64,000 nucleotides of DNA from NCBI GenBank assembly GCA_015179125.1, contig WHVA01000245.1, positions 94,242 through 158,241 on the forward strand, in the 5' to 3' direction. Under the pieces are notes generated by a model. The model did no database searches. It had not been told where the DNA came from and was given only the letters and a program-made list of their open reading frames with translations. Origin of the DNA: Gautieria morchelliformis. Taxonomy: Eukaryota; Basidiomycota; Agaricomycetes; Gomphales; Gomphaceae. A program made the position numbers and the translations under genes. Positions 10,419 through 22,050 of the stretch are shown here, piece by piece (position 1 is the stretch's first letter; each line of letters begins with the position of its first letter).

Positions 10419-10881
10419 TGTCAGGGGACACCCTGTTTTCCATTTCCAGTTCCGACTCCATTTCCGAAGACGCTTCCGATTCCGATTCCATCTCCGCCTC
10501 CGCTCTCGGAAATGATTCCGCTTCTGGGAGAACTTCCACCAGTTCTGTTCGCCTTCCCAGTTCCACTCCAATTTCCGAGTTCCACCCTCGGAACAGTGTC
10601 GGAAATCAAGCGACTCGCGCAATAGGTGACATCAAGGGTCGATCAAGGGTCAGGGAGGTGCAGGGTTGATGGCAGGTGCCAAGTGTTGTCCCTGGCTGCG
10701 CAGCGTAGTATAATACGGGCTCGCTGACATTGGGGGTCCTTAGACTTTTCTCTTTGGATTTCCCCTTGTCAGGTGAGAATCCCCTCTCTTGTATGCTCTG
10801 TTCATTTATACAGACTTTGGATTTCCCCTTGTCAGTTGTGTGGTAGTGTGATCTCCACAACTAGCCAGGGTTGCCCTTACA
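10419..10881 (+). repeat. Gy3 5' LTR (463 bp)
   Basis: It starts TGTCAGGGGACACCC. The first 205 bp hold nine TTCCG/CGGAA pentamers by hand count. A TATAATAC box lies near 10709, and a 20-bp motif TTTGGATTTCCCCTTGTCAG occurs twice, about 50 bp apart, toward the 3' end. The bases after it (GCAGAAAAGTC) are not a TGG-type primer site. Confidence 0.93.
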
Positions 10882-11068
10882 GCAGAAAAGTCTCTCCCAT
10901 AGAGGACCGGCGGTCGTACTGCGTGTCGCAGCCGCCATAGGTGCGTTCGGAATCGGAGACAGCGACTCGGAGATCGCAACCTCTTCCGCACACACAGCGT
11001 ACGACAGCCCTTCTTCTTACGTCGAGCTCCCAACCCCGGAAATCCCGTCCCACATTTCTCCTTCCGAC

Positions 11069-12244
11069 ATGGATCCGGACGATCGTCTTCGGAATATGGA
11101 GGAGGAATTGACGCGGAACCGGATGAAGACCGACGCGATTGAAACAGCCTTACAAGCGATTTTGGCTAAGTTAGATATTCCACAAGGTGGTGGAAATGAA
11201 ATGTTGGACGATCCGGATTTCTGAAAAGCGGAACTAGCGGAGGAGAGAAAGTCCGCGAAGTTAGCAAAGGTCAAACCCGCAACTCCGGCAGACTTTGACG
11301 GAGATCGGGAGAAGGGACGCGCATTCTTCAACACATGCAGCATCTACTTCGCAATTGTCGGAGACCTCTTTCCGAACGACCAGGCTCGGATTCACTGGGC
11401 ATTGTCCTTTTTCAAGTCGGACCGCGCATCCCGTTTTGCAAACAAGGTGATCCGACATGAAGCAAAGGGCAAGGGGAACTACTTCCGAGACTGGGACGCC
11501 TTCGAGAAAACATTTTCCGACCAGTTCTGCCCAAAAAATGAGCAGCTCACAGCCCTTACGAAGCTCGAGGGGACCAGCTGGTACCAGGCCAAGGATCCGG
11601 TCGATGACTATATCGATCGCTTCCAGGAGCTCATCGACCTTGCGGAGTATGATGACGACAAGACGATCGTCATCAAATTCCGACGAGGACTCGATCCGAC
11701 ACTCCAGAACCAAGTTGCGCTGCTTGGGGATGGAGCTCCGGACTTTGATGACCCGGAAGGGTGGTACCAAGCTGCACAGAGGGTGTCCCGGAACAGGGAA
11801 GCAAATGAGGCCTTCGTGGAGACGAGCCGGAATATGACGCGCAGTTCCACTCGTCCTACTCCACCTGTGCCAAAATCCGGAAGCGCATTCATTCCCATGC
11901 GGAAAGTATTTCCGACGCTTTCTCCGCCCGCTCCTATTAGGAACCATAGCCCTCCTCCCTCGAAGAGTGGCCCTGTCCCGATGGATGTTGACCGCATGCG
12001 CGGAGAAGGCCGCGGAACTATCACCTGCTTCCGATGTCAACAACCAGGCCACTATGCCCGCGAGTGCCCCCAAGCATTTGACATCCGGCTTATGACCACA
12101 GAGGAGAAACTCGAGCTCCTTCCAGAGTTCCTCGCACTTGCGGACATAAGCAGAGTGCCTACTGCGGAAGGAGTTTCCGAAAATGCGGAACATGGCGCAT
12201 CGGAAGCGGAAGATGCGTCGGATTTTGTGACGCGCAGCGGGTGA
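11069..12244 (+). pseudogene. Gy3 Gag (one in-frame TGA)
   Basis: The ATG at 11069 (MDPDDRLRNMEEELTRNR) gives a coiled N-terminus. After the TGA at 11222-11224 (DPDF*KAELAEE, most simply CGA before mutation) comes the capsid-like region: FFNTCSIYF, WALSFFKSDRA, the YFRDWDAFEKTFSDQF helix, and the DPVDDYIDRFQELIDLAEY and RRGLDPTLQ motifs. A CCHC knuckle CFRCQQPGHYAREC lies near 12033. Gag ends TGA at 12242-12244, overlapping the pol frame, which sits in -1 relative to gag. Apart from the single stop the protein looks functional. Confidence 0.9.
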
Positions 12245-15200
12245 GATGTGTGCCCCTGCTGCCTGTACATAACCGGTTTGCCTGTCTTGAAGTAGAGAAT
12301 GAAAAGCCCCGACTCCCCTCACTTCATACAGACCCACCGGATAAAGTCACACAAAAGCCAAATCCGACACCCCGTCTATCCCGCATCCGCCCTTGGGAGC
12401 GACGCCTTCCGAAGCGCTATGTCGTTGCTGCCACCCCTGGCCCCAAGTCACTAGTCATTAAGGTAGAGATCCAGACGACAGATACGGCGGAAGTCAAATC
12501 CGGACCCGCCCTTGTCGATTGCGGGGCCACTGGTCAGTTTATGGACCGGGACTATGTGGAACGGAACCGACTGACCACGCGGAAGTTGCAACGTGCAATC
12601 CCGGTGTTCAATGTGGATGGAAGCCCCAATGAGGCAGGGTCCATCACGGAGATAGTGGACACAATTCTCCGCTACGATGGACACTCGGAACGCACTTCCT
12701 TCGCTGTCACCAGCCTGGGGAAGCAAGACATCATCCTTGGGTTTACCTGGCTTCAAGAGCACAACCCGGAGATCAATTGGCAGACTCGGAAGGTACTGAT
12801 GAGTCGATGTCCAGCCAAGTGTCACATGTGCCGGTCGGAAGCGCGGAAGGAGCACCAGGAGCAGCGGAAGACCGAACGGCTCATACAGACATGTCGTTCC
12901 GGCCCCCATCCACTGCTTGCAGAAGAAGACTCGGAAGCGGAATTTGACCCGGATCCCCCTTCCAAGTCCGATTCCGACGTCATCCGACTCGGCCTGGAAG
13001 ACGCTCTGACGGAAGGGGAGCGCTTGCTGTACGTAAACCTTCCGCCGGAGGCGGAACACATCCGCGCCACCGGAAATATTTCGCAACACCTTGCTGAAGC
13101 CTCTAAGAGGTATGATAGAGTGGAGGCGGAAATTCCGGAGTACCTGCGGGAGTTTGAGGACGTCTTCTCCAAGGAGTCATTTGATGCCCTGCCTCCGCGG
13201 AAACTGTGGGACCATGCCATCGAGTTGGAGCCTGGGTCGAAGCCCACCAACTGCAAGGTCTACCCGCTGTCACCCAAGGAGCAGGTAGAGCTCGATGCAT
13301 TCCTGGCGGAAAATCTCCGTACAGGGAGGATCCGCCCCTCCAAGTCACCCATGGCATCTCCGGTGTTCTTCATCAAGAAGAAGGACGGCTCGCTCAGACT
13401 TGTGCAGGATTACCGGGCCTTGAATGCGATCACGATCAAGAACCGGTACCCCATTCCGCTCATTTCCGAATTGATCACACAACTCCGCGGGGCGAAGTAC
13501 TTCACCAAGCTGGATGTCCGCTGGGGCTTCAATAATGTCCGGATCCGGGAGGGAGATGAGTGGAAGGCCGCATTCCGCACCAACCGAGGACTCTTTGAGC
13601 CACAGGTCATGTTCTTTGGCCTCACCAACAGTCCTGCCACGTTCCAGACAATGATGAATGACATTTTCCGTGACATGATAGCAGAAGGGGTTGTCTGCGT
13701 CTACCTCGATGACATCCTCATCTTCACAAAAACAATGTCCGAACATCGGGAAGTCGTGCGGAGAGTGCTGGAATGACTCCGGGAGTACAACCTGTGTCTC
13801 AAGCCGGAAAAGTGCGAATTTGAGCGGACGCGGATAGAGTATCTTGGGGTGATCGTGTCGGAAGGAAAGGTGGAAATGGACCCCGTCAAGGTTTCCGGTG
13901 TGTCGGATTGGCCGGTGCCGCGGAACAAGAAGGAAGTCCAGTCCTTCATTGGGTTTGTCAATTTCTACCGGCGGTTCATCAAGGACTTCTCCTGCCACGC
14001 CCGTGCCCTCTTCGACCTCACCAAGAAGGAGGTTGGATGGCGGTGGGGAGAGCCGGAACGGGCCTCCTTTGACAAACTCAAAGAGCTGATCACTTCCGCC
14101 CCGGTCCTGATCTTTCCCGACGACTCTCGCCCTTACCGAGTGGAGGCGGATTCTTCCGACGCAGCTACCGGAGCGGTCTTGTCGCAACAGTCATCGGAAG
14201 AAGGTGGGGGGTGGCATCCGATTGCCTTCTTCTCTAAGAGTCTCAGTCCGGTCGAGCGGAACTACGAGATCCATGACAAGGAGATGCTGGCAATCATCCG
14301 AGCGCTGGAGGAGTGGCGACACTTCCTTGAGGGTGCTCTATGCCCATTTGAGATCTGGACAGACCACAAGAACCTTGAGTATTTCCGCACGTCTAAGAAG
14401 TTGAACCGACGACAAGCACGGTGGTCCCTACACCTGTCCCGGTTTGACTTCATGCTCCACCACCGCCCCGGCCGCACCATGGGCAAGCCCGATGCCCTAT
14501 CCCGCCGTGCGGATCATGGAAGCGGAAGCGGAGACAATGCGGATATGACACTGCTCCGCCCAAGTCTCTTTGCAATCCGCGCCCTAGAAGGAGTGACTGC
14601 AGTTGGAGCGGAAGCGGAAATGCTCCGGGACATCCGGAGACAGTATCGGAATGGAGAGAAGGAGGAGTCGGTGGTGAAGGCAGTGGAGGAACTTCGGAAA
14701 GGGCACTCACGGTCTGTACGGGCAGCGGAATGGTCGGAACGGGATGGGCTGCTCCACTTCAGAGGCAAGGTCTACGTTCCAGATGGGGCGGACCTCCGCC
14801 GCCGCATCGTGTCCCAGCACCATGACACACGGGTCGCTGGGCATGCTGGCAGGTGGAAGACGCTGGAGTTAGTGGCTCGGAATTACTGGTGGCCTCAGAT
14901 GTCCCGCTACATTGGACAGTACGTGAAGACATGTGACCTTTGTCTCCGAACCAAAGCGCAACGACATCCACCCGTCGGAGAACTTGTTCCGCTCCCGATT
15001 CCCGAATCCCGCTGGGACACCATCAGCGTCGACTTCATTGTTGAACTCCCAGAGTCTCATGGCTACGACGCGATCATGAACGTCGTGGATTCGGTAAGCA
15101 AGGTGTCCCACTTCATTCCGACGCACACGACGATCACAGCCCTCGGAGCGGCCCGCCTGTTCCTTGCCCATGTCTGGAAGTTGCATGGGCTCCCGAAGCA

Positions 15201-16401
15201 AGTTGTTTCCGACCGAGGTCCGCAGTTTGTCGCGGAACTGACTCGGGAGCTCTACCGCCTGCTCGGCATAAAGCTAGCTACCACCACGGCGTACCATCCG
15301 CAGGGTGACGGACAGACGGAACGGGTCAATCAGGAGTTGGAGCAATATCTCCGCCTCTTTGTCAATGAGAGGCAGGACGACTGGGATGAATTACTTCCGC
15401 TGGCGGAATTCCAATACAACAACCATGTCCATTCCGCCACACAACAGACTCCCTTCATGCTCGACTCCGGACGACACCCGCGGATGGGCTTCGAACCACG
15501 CCAGGCTGAGTCCCGACTCGAGACGGTCAATGAGTTCCGAGACCGCATGGACTCCACCCTTTCGGAAGCCAAGTCGGCCCTTGCAAAGGCCAAGGATGAC
15601 ATGGCGAGGTACTACAACCAACGCCGGGTTCCTGCCCCAGAGTACCAAGTTGGAGACAAGGTGTATCTAGATGCAAGTGACATCCGCACCACACGCCCTT
15701 CACAGAAGCTTGCCCACCGCTACCTTGGGCCCTTCACAGTGACGCGGAGGGTTGGACGGAATGCATACCGCCTCCGACTTCCGATGTCCATGTCCCGCCT
15801 CCACCCCGTCTTCAACGTGGTGAAGTTACTCCCTATGCTTGAGGACCCAATTCCAGGTCGGAAGGCTCATCCGCCACCTCTGCCAGAGATTGTAGATGGG
15901 GAGGAGCACTATGTGGTGGAACGGATCCTGGACAGCCGGTTTGTGCGAGGACGACTCCAATTCCTCGTGAAATGGGAAGGGTATGGGTACGAAGAGAATT
16001 CGTGGGTCCCGGAGCAAGATGTTTCCGCCCCGGACAAGCTCGGGGAGTTCTATAGGACACATCCCGGTGCCCCTCGCCGGATCCGCTCGTTGGCATTTCA
16101 ATCCCTCGTGTCCCGTGCTTCGAGGACGCAGCACGCTAGAGAGGGGGTGATGTCAGGGGACACCCTGTTTTCCATTTCCAGTTCCGACTCCATTTCCGAA
16201 GACGCTTCCGATTCCGATTCCATCTCCGCCTCCGCTCTCGGAAATGATTCCGCTTCTGGGAGAACTTCCACCAGTTCTGTTCGCCTTCCCAGTTCCACTC
16301 CAATTTCCGAGTTCCACCCTCGGAACAGTGTCGGAAATCAAGCGACTCGCGTAATAGGTGACATCAAGGGTCGATCAAGGGTCAGGGAGGTGCAGGGTTG
16401 A
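12241..16401 (+). pseudogene. Gy3 Pol: protease, RT, RNase H, integrase, chromodomain (one in-frame TGA)
   Basis: The pol frame overlaps gag and needs a -1 shift or reinitiation. The protease site is ALVDCGATGQFM with ILGFTWL. RT has KKKDGSLRLVQDYRALN, FGLTNSPATFQ and VYLDDILIF. A TGA at 13774-13776 splits RT (RVLE*LREYNLCLKPEKC), again the signature of CGA to TGA. RNase H has VEADSSDAATGAV and WTDHKNLEYF. The integrase has the finger GHAGR...CDLCLRTK and the DDE set VDFIVELP, SDRGPQFV, GDGQTERVNQELEQY. The chromodomain reads YVVERILDSRFVRGRLQFLVKWEGY. The frame does not stop at the LTR: it reads 83 codons into the 3' LTR, adding a Ser/Asp-rich tail, and ends at 16401. Confidence 0.92.
16136..16150 (+). 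promoter_or_regulatory. Gy3 polypurine tract
   Basis: The purine run CTAGAGAGGGGGTGA abuts the 3' LTR start at 16151 and overlaps the pol frame. Confidence 0.7.
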
Positions 16402-16613
16402 TGGCAGGTGCCAAGTGTTGTCCCTGGCTGCGCAGCGTAGTATAATACGGGCTCGCTGACATTGGGGGTCCTTAGACTTTTCTCTTTGGATTTCCCCTTG
16501 TCAGGTGAGAATCCCCTCTCTTGTATGCTCTGTTCATTTATACAGACTTTGGATTTCCCCTTGTCAGTTGTGTGGTAGTGTGATCTCCACAACTAGCCAG
16601 GGTTGCCCTTACA
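16151..16613 (+). repeat. Gy3 3' LTR (463 bp)
   Basis: It has the same length and sequence as the 5' LTR except for one C/T site. The TSD GGCAC follows at 16614-16618. Confidence 0.95.
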
Positions 16614-16618
16614 GGCAC

Positions 16619-17129
16619 GGAGTAGTGGAAACTGCAATGCTGTGGCACGCAGGGACGATGCCAGCTGCTCAGTCGAGAATACTGGGCGGAAATTGTGCGG
16701 ATTAACGCTGGCATAGTCGCTACTTCCCTCTTTTGGGTAGACGTCCCAACATTTAGTGAGTGCGTCAGGTTTTGCTCCAAGCTTTCTGGGGTGGAAGCGG
16801 ATCACCATGTTGAACTGTGAGAGATATTCAGACCAGCAGACTTGACGGCGAGTCAAAATCTTAGTAGTTGCAAAATACTCAAGGTTCTTATGATCTGTTA
16901 CAACCTCGATTGGATAAGTTGGACCTTCGAGGTAGTGTCGCCAAATTTTGAAGGCTTCGAAAATCGCAAGGAGTTCCTTATCGTGGACATCGTAGTTGAG
17001 TTCCGGGGCGGAAAAGGTGCAGGAATGAAAAGCAATCGGATGAATTTCTCCGTCGTCGGGGGAAATGATGGAAAGAATGGCGGCTAGCGCGTAGTCGGAA
17101 GCGTCAGTTTCGAGTACAAGCTGGGCATC
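16619..17129 (-). pseudogene. Gy2 RNase H segment
   Basis: On the minus strand this reads NIPDAQLVLETDASDYALAA, then IHPIAFHSCTF, NYDVHDKELLAIFEAF, VVTDHKNLEYF and LTRRQVCWSEYLSQFN, ending KLGAKPDALT and an IN-linker. It is bounded on the right by LTR-C (17135) and on the left by Gy3 (16613). The usual RNase H acidic residues (ETD, KE, TDHK) are present. Confidence 0.88.
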
Positions 17130-17134
17130 AGGAA

Positions 17135-17674
17135 TGTTGGGTGCATTTATACTCCTGCACCAAAATCAAGCCCAATCAATTCCACCATTCGTATTTCTTT
17201 TGATTTTGACTTGAAACCATGCTGACATTCATTCTATGATTTGTCAAATTTTTCTTTGATTTTTCAAAGCTGTATTTCTACTTCTTTCCATGTTCTGTCC
17301 AACTGACCCTTTGTGGGTGGTTGTGGACAAGTTTCCTTTTTGAGCTGCGGCTGTTCACTACCGTGCTACGTTCTATGGGCGCTTAGCATGGCACACCGTG
17401 GCACCACGGGCGCTAAAGCGCTGGCTAGTAGTACATGCGCATGAGACACATTTCCCTCCTCTCTCAGTGACAACTAAATTCACTGAGAGAGGCAAGTAAA
17501 TTAGTCTTGTTTCTTTTCGATTTGTTGACCTAGAAATCCTGTAGTGAATTAATTTCTAGGTAGTGTATAATATATTTATAGTGACAACTAAATTCACTGA
17601 GAGAGTGAATTAATTTCTAGGCTTCTTTTGAGCACCAAGTCCGAACCTACTGCCTATGATTCCTGTCCTCTACA
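17135..17674 (+). repeat. LTR-C copy 1: 540-bp solo LTR in Gy2 pol, TSD AGGAA
   Basis: It starts TGTTGGGTGCATTTATA and ends CCTGTCCTCTACA. It is flanked by AGGAA at 17130-17134 and 17675-17679. It has no ORF. It contains two copies of the imperfect palindrome CTCTCAGTGA-CAACTAAAT-TCACTGAGAG and AT-rich spacer between them. TG...CA ends in either orientation leave the strand tentative. Confidence 0.85.
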
Positions 17675-17679
17675 AGGAA

Positions 17680-19300
17680 TCCAGAAACCGAGTATGGGAG
17701 CCGTAGTGCAGGCCGCTTTGAGGGCTTCAAATGCGGAACGGCATTCCAGAGTAAAATTCCATGGGGCACCCTTCCTGGTGAGACGCGTGAGCGGAACGTA
17801 ATGTTGGAAAAGTTATAAATGAAACGCCGGTAAAAGTTGGCGAAGCCAAGGAAAGACTGTACATCCTTAACACGTCAGGGTTCCGGCCATTCTTGAATTG
17901 CCTTGACCTTGTCCTCTGCCATGGTAAGACCCGTAGGAGAGAGGATGTAGCCAAGGTATTCGACCGTGTCGCGGTGCCATTCGCATTTCTCTGCTTTTGT
18001 GTAGAGATGATGTTTGCGGAGACAGCGGAGTACTTCGCAGACATGTTCCCGATGTTCTTCCGGTGAGTTGGAATAGATGAGGATGTCGTCAATGTAGACT
18101 AGGACGCATACATCGAGAAGGTCGGAAAATACGTCGTTCATGAATCGCTGAAAAGCAGCGGGAGCATTGGTTAGACCAAAAGGCATGACAACCCACTCAA
18201 AAGCACCATAGCGGGTGCGGAAGGTGGTTTTCCACTCATCACCTTCGCGGATGCGGACAAGGTGATAAGCATGTCAGAGGTCAATTTTGGTGTAGATCTT
18301 CGCCCTGCAGGGAGTGTCGAGTAGATCGGAAATGCGCGGAAGCGGATATTTGTCCTTCTTAGTGAGGGCGTTGAGTCCGCGGAAATCGACGCAGAGGCAG
18401 AGAGATCCATCCTTCTTCTTGATGAAAAGGACCGGAGCGCCATGCGAAGACAGCGAAGGGCGGATGAAGCCCATGTTGAGATGTTCATTGACGAACTCGC
18501 GGAGAGTCTGGAGTTCACTTTGCGAAAGGGAGTAGATCGGTCCAAGGGGCGGAGATGCTCCTTCTTCCAAATCTATCTTCAGATCGTAAGGTCGATGTTC
18601 AGCAGGTTTGTTGGCTTTGGCTTTATTGAACACGTCCGGGAAGTCACGATATTCTTCCGGAACTGAGCTCATGTCGACCGGAGCGGAAGTCGAGGCGGAA
18701 CGAGCCTTGACTGAAGCCGAATCGGATAGGTGAAGCTGAAAAACGGTCGTGTCTTCTTGCCGTTGCAATACACGGAAAGCGGTGGCAGAAACGAGCGCAA
18801 TTCGAGGAGCTTCGAGGGACGGAGGTGCTAAAGCGGGACCGGAGTGTGGAACTGAATCCACAAGCGGAGTTGCAGAAGAGGCCTGAGCCATCTTTGCGGA
18901 CGACATCGGAATAGATGGAAGTTGATCTGGGGTACGGAACTGTATCTGACCCAATGCCCAGTTAATCAATGGATTATATCGGGTGAGCCAATTGTGTCCT
19001 AGTACAACGGAACAGCTAGCATCTAGCGGAGTAACGTAAAATGTAACTTCATGGTTGTCCCCAGTAGCGAAACGGATAGACAGATCCATGACTTGGGAAA
19101 TTGCCGTGTTGGATGACCCGTCGAAAAGGCGGAGCGGAATTGTCGGAATGTTGCGGGTCGGAAGTTTATGTTTCAAAACAAAGTCGGAATTGAGGAAGCA
19201 ATGAGTCGAACCAGAATCGATCAATGCTGTAAACGGGGGTGCGGAAATTGTGTCTGAAGTCAGTGGAATGGAGACAGAGTCGGAGGACGAAAGAGCGGAT
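17680..19300 (-). pseudogene. Gy2 protease and reverse transcriptase (two TGA stops, one frameshift)
   Basis: The minus-strand frame from 19300 has [16 protein letters not shown], then VLGHNWL with PLINW, the Ty3 protease fold signature. RT enters with [20 protein letters not shown]. The first TGA at 18274-18276 ([12 protein letters not shown]) and the second at 17875-17877 (WPEP*RVKDVQSFLGF) each replace a conserved Arg. [13 protein letters not shown] and [10 protein letters not shown] lie between them. Near 17810 the frame slips before PLTRLTRKGAPW. RT is cut at 17679 by LTR-C and resumes as RNase H at 17129. Confidence 0.9.
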
Positions 19301-19379
19301 GCGTTGAGTTTAACCTCATTTGTTGCACGAATGGGGTCAACACAGCCCTCAGCTCGTGCGGAGGCTGGAGGACTGCTGA

Positions 19380-20424
19380 CTATTGTTTTGCATCCGTAGC
19401 GGGAGTCACTTCGGATTTCTCTTCCGTCTTCGCTGCGCAGCCCTTGGCCTTAGCAGCAGAAGCGGAAGCTCGGGTGCAGTCGCGAGCGACGTGACCGCCT
19501 TTGCCGCAGAAAAGGCAAAGGTTGTTGTCCATGTGACGCTGGCGTTCTGCAGGGGTTAGCTTGCCGTCCTTTCCAAGTTTGTCGGAAAGGTCCGGAGTGC
19601 TTTTCCGGGTGTTGGTGTTGGAACCAGAGGCCTGGTTGTTGCGAGGGGTGGAGTTGTTGCTCCGGTTGCCGGAGTTGGAGCCGGAACTGTTGTTGTTGTT
19701 GTTGTTTCCGGAGTTGTTGTTTCCGGAATTAGTCTTCTTCTTGTCTTTGTCAGACTTCTTGTCGGAAGACTTGTCGTTCTTGGTCTGGGTGGAAGTTTCG
19801 CGAGCGATCTCAGAATGTCTTTCCCAGTAGCGCGAATCGATGGATTGGGCAAGGTTGCGGAGGTCGGTAAGGGTGGCGGGCTTTCTGACGCGGGCAATTT
19901 CATCCTTGATCCGGGATGGCAAGCCCATGTAGAATTGGCATCGGAGTGCTGCTTCTCCCCATTGGACTTGAGGAGCAAGCTGCTGGAATGTGATGATATA
20001 TTTAGCTATCTTATGAGTGTCTTTCATACGAAGCTTATCGAGTTCATTTTCCGCATTGGCTTCCATATCAAATGGTCCGAAGTTGCTGCGGAGTTCGGAA
20101 ATGAAGTTGTGGTAATCGTCAGCCCAATCGACGAGGGCGAACGGGTCCATGAGGGCAGGTTTGAAATAGTCGAGAGCCGTGCCTCGGAGATAGGAAAGGG
20201 CGTAGTTGACCTTTCGTTCGTCGCCGGGAAAGGCATCGGGACGATCACGGAAGTTGAGTTGAAGCTGGACAAAAAAGGCTGGAGCTTCTTGGGGTCAGAA
20301 CCGTTGAATTGATCCGGCTCGCGGACCTTAGTTTTGGGGCGTGGTGGGGCTTGAGCCGGGTGCTGAAGTTGTCCAGCTAGCATTGCAATAGCTTGTGCAA
20401 GATCCGGAACTGGCACGGGCAGAA
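19380..20424 (-). pseudogene. Gy2 Gag, main part with CCHC knuckle (frameshift)
   Basis: After LTR-C copy 2 the minus strand reads KTKVREPDQFNGSDPKKLQ, slips frame near 20285, and continues in the frame whose first ATG is 20150 (MDPFALVDWADDYHNF). It has capsid-like helices (FISELRSNFGPF, LRMKDTHKIAKYI, RCQFYMGLPSRIKDEIA), then a long Asn/Ser/Gly low-complexity stretch. The knuckle LCLFCGKGGHVARDC lies near 19460-19505. It packages the RNA of the Gy2 family; this copy is broken by the insertion and frameshift. Confidence 0.88.
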
Positions 20425-20429
20425 CTGGG

Positions 20430-20927
20430 TGTTGGGTGCATTTATGCTCCTGCACCAAAATCAAGCATAATATATTCGATTTGCTGTATGGTGTTTCAAT
20501 CTCTTCTCACATTGTTCTTGTACCATGCACCCATTTCTCTGATTATTTTCGAAATTTTCCAGTCACTCCTTACCTCTCCACTTCATCTTGTTATTTCTAT
20601 TTTCACAAGCGGCTGCACCCAGCGGAGTCTGAAATGACTTCGACGCGCGAGCTCTTGGGCGCTAAAGGGCCGGGTAGTAGTACATGCACAGTGAGACAGA
20701 TTTCCCCCTCTCTCAGTGACAACTAAATTCACTGAGAGAGGCAAGTAAATTAGTCTAGTGTTCTTTCAATTTATTGACCTAGAAATCCTCTGTAGTGAAT
20801 TAATTTCTAGGTAGTGTATAATATATTTACAGTGACAACTAAATTCACTGAGAGAGTGAATTAATTTCTAGTCTATTCTTTTGAGCAACAAGTCCATACC
20901 TACTGCCTATAATTCCTGTCCTCTACA
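20430..20927 (+). repeat. LTR-C copy 2: 498-bp solo LTR in Gy2 gag, TSD CTGGG
   Basis: It has the same ends as copy 1 (TGTTGGGTGCATTTATG...CCTCTACA). It is flanked by CTGGG at 20425-20429 and 20928-20932. It carries the same paired palindromes around 20712 and 20832. Confidence 0.87.
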
Positions 20928-20932
20928 CTGGG

Positions 20933-21300
20933 TTGGCGGGAATCGGAGGTGGGATTGGAGGTGGAGGACCGCCTGGGGGACCACTGGATGGGCCGCTGTG
21001 AGGGCCACCTGGAGGTGGTCCTGGTGGAGGTGGTGGTGGTGGAGCTGGGCGTCGGAATGATGCTGCTGTTTGTTCGCCGCTGCTACTCGTCGAGTTTCTG
21101 TCATAGTCAGGATTGTCGTCGGGATTAGCGTCGGGAACTTCTTCAAAGCATTGTGGAATAGCATCGGAGAGCTCATTGTTGGCACGAGAGCTGCCGGAGG
21201 GTTCCACGTGCCTTGGTGCTGCGGATCTAAGACTGCCAAAATAAGAGAGAGCTTTGACAGCTCCTGCTCGAGCTGAAGTAGCTGTGGTACGAGGAGGCAT
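20933..21300 (-). CDS. Gy2 Gag N-terminus, proline-rich
   Basis: The ATG at 21298-21300 lies 34 bp inside the 5' LTR end. The product starts MPPRTTATSARAG, has an acidic middle (EEVPDANPDDNPDYD) and a Pro/Gly tract (RPAPPPPPPPGPPPGG), and is then interrupted by LTR-C at 20932. It continues as the Gag segment at 20424. Confidence 0.75.
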
Positions 21301-21333
21301 AGCGGTAGTTATCAGGTGGGAATCAGATAATAC

Positions 21334-22050
21334 TGTTACGTATCGGAATTCCCAGAGGTCGGAACTGGAAAGGACAATGGCTTCAACTTATGTGTTGCGC
21401 CCCTGATGAACTACCGTCCTAAGTATTTCGGAATTGACTTGCGGATATTGGAGAAGGCGGAAGTTGGGAGCAGAGTACTGAAGGTCGAGGGTCGAGGGTC
21501 GGAGGGCAAAGGTCGGAAGAGGCGGGAGAGGCGGAGGACAGAGGTTCGAGGACTGAGGGAGACAAGACTAGCAAAACTCGCTGTGCTAAGAACAGGAGAC
21601 AGTGCAAAGGGAATCACGTATCGATGTCGATTATCTGATTGCAGAAACGGAGACATACATGAGGGGGTTTTATACAAAGAGCAGAAGCAACACGTAATGG
21701 TATGATACTAAGCAAGTTCCTGAGAGTGCGGGAATCGGATAGACATACGGGGCAAGTAACTAATGCGGAACAATGGGGTGACAACGGGGGTGCAGGGTAG
21801 GGTAAGTACAATGGCAAAGAACAAGGCGAGTAAGTACAATAGGCATCGGAAGAAGCGGAACTACGGAAATGGTATCTTGCTGTGCTCAGGGTCGAGTACG
21901 GGGGCCGGTATCTGGAGGTGGCCGGGGGTACTGAAAGAACAAGGGGTCGAGGTAGAGGGTTGCGGATGTTGCGGATGTCGGAATAGAGTCGGAGGTGGTG
22001 CAGAGGATATGCGGAGGTGGCGGAGATGGTTGATCGGAACAGTCGTAACA
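21334..22050 (-). repeat. Gy2 5' LTR (717 bp)
   Basis: On the minus strand it runs TGTTACGAC...ATACGTAACA. It is recognised by its solo counterpart at 27681-28380. A TATAAAA box is at complement 21668-21674. It is rich in TTCCG/CGGAA. Gy2 gag follows at once on the left, and a LINE fragment lies on the right. Confidence 0.88.

Larger units (their letters stand above)
10419..16613 (+). mobile_element. Gy3: complete, young Ty3/gypsy retrotransposon, TSD GGCAC
   Basis: It has two 463-bp LTRs (10419-10881 and 16151-16613), TGTCAGGGG...CCTTACA, in which I find one difference (C at 10620 region versus T near 16351). It is flanked by GGCAC at 10414-10418 and 16614-16618. Gag and Pol fill the inside. 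Only two in-frame stops interrupt it (11222 and 13774), both consistent with CGA to TGA. It inserted between RNase H and integrase of Gy2, in opposite orientation. A solo LTR of the same family is at 62062-62541. Confidence 0.95.
8215..22050 (-). mobile_element. Gy2: Ty3/gypsy element, minus strand, heavily nested
   Basis: The 5' LTR is at 21334-22050. Reading leftward come a proline-rich Gag start (21300), Gag with CCHC knuckle, protease, RT, RNase H, integrase and chromodomain to 8932, then an antisense Zn2Cys6 ORF to 8215. Nested in it are LTR-C copies at 20430-20927 and 17135-17674 and the full element Gy3 at 10419-16613. Its own 3' end is cut off by Gy1 at 8214. It inserted next to or into the LINE fragment right of 22050. 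Two in-frame TGA codons (18274, 17875) and at least two frameshifts make it defective. Confidence 0.9.

Noticed and set aside
10421..10609. Glu/Gly-rich ORFs in the Gy3 LTR (also 16153, 62334)
   Set aside because: They arise from CGGAA-type repeats free of stops; reported as a feature of the LTR, not as genes.
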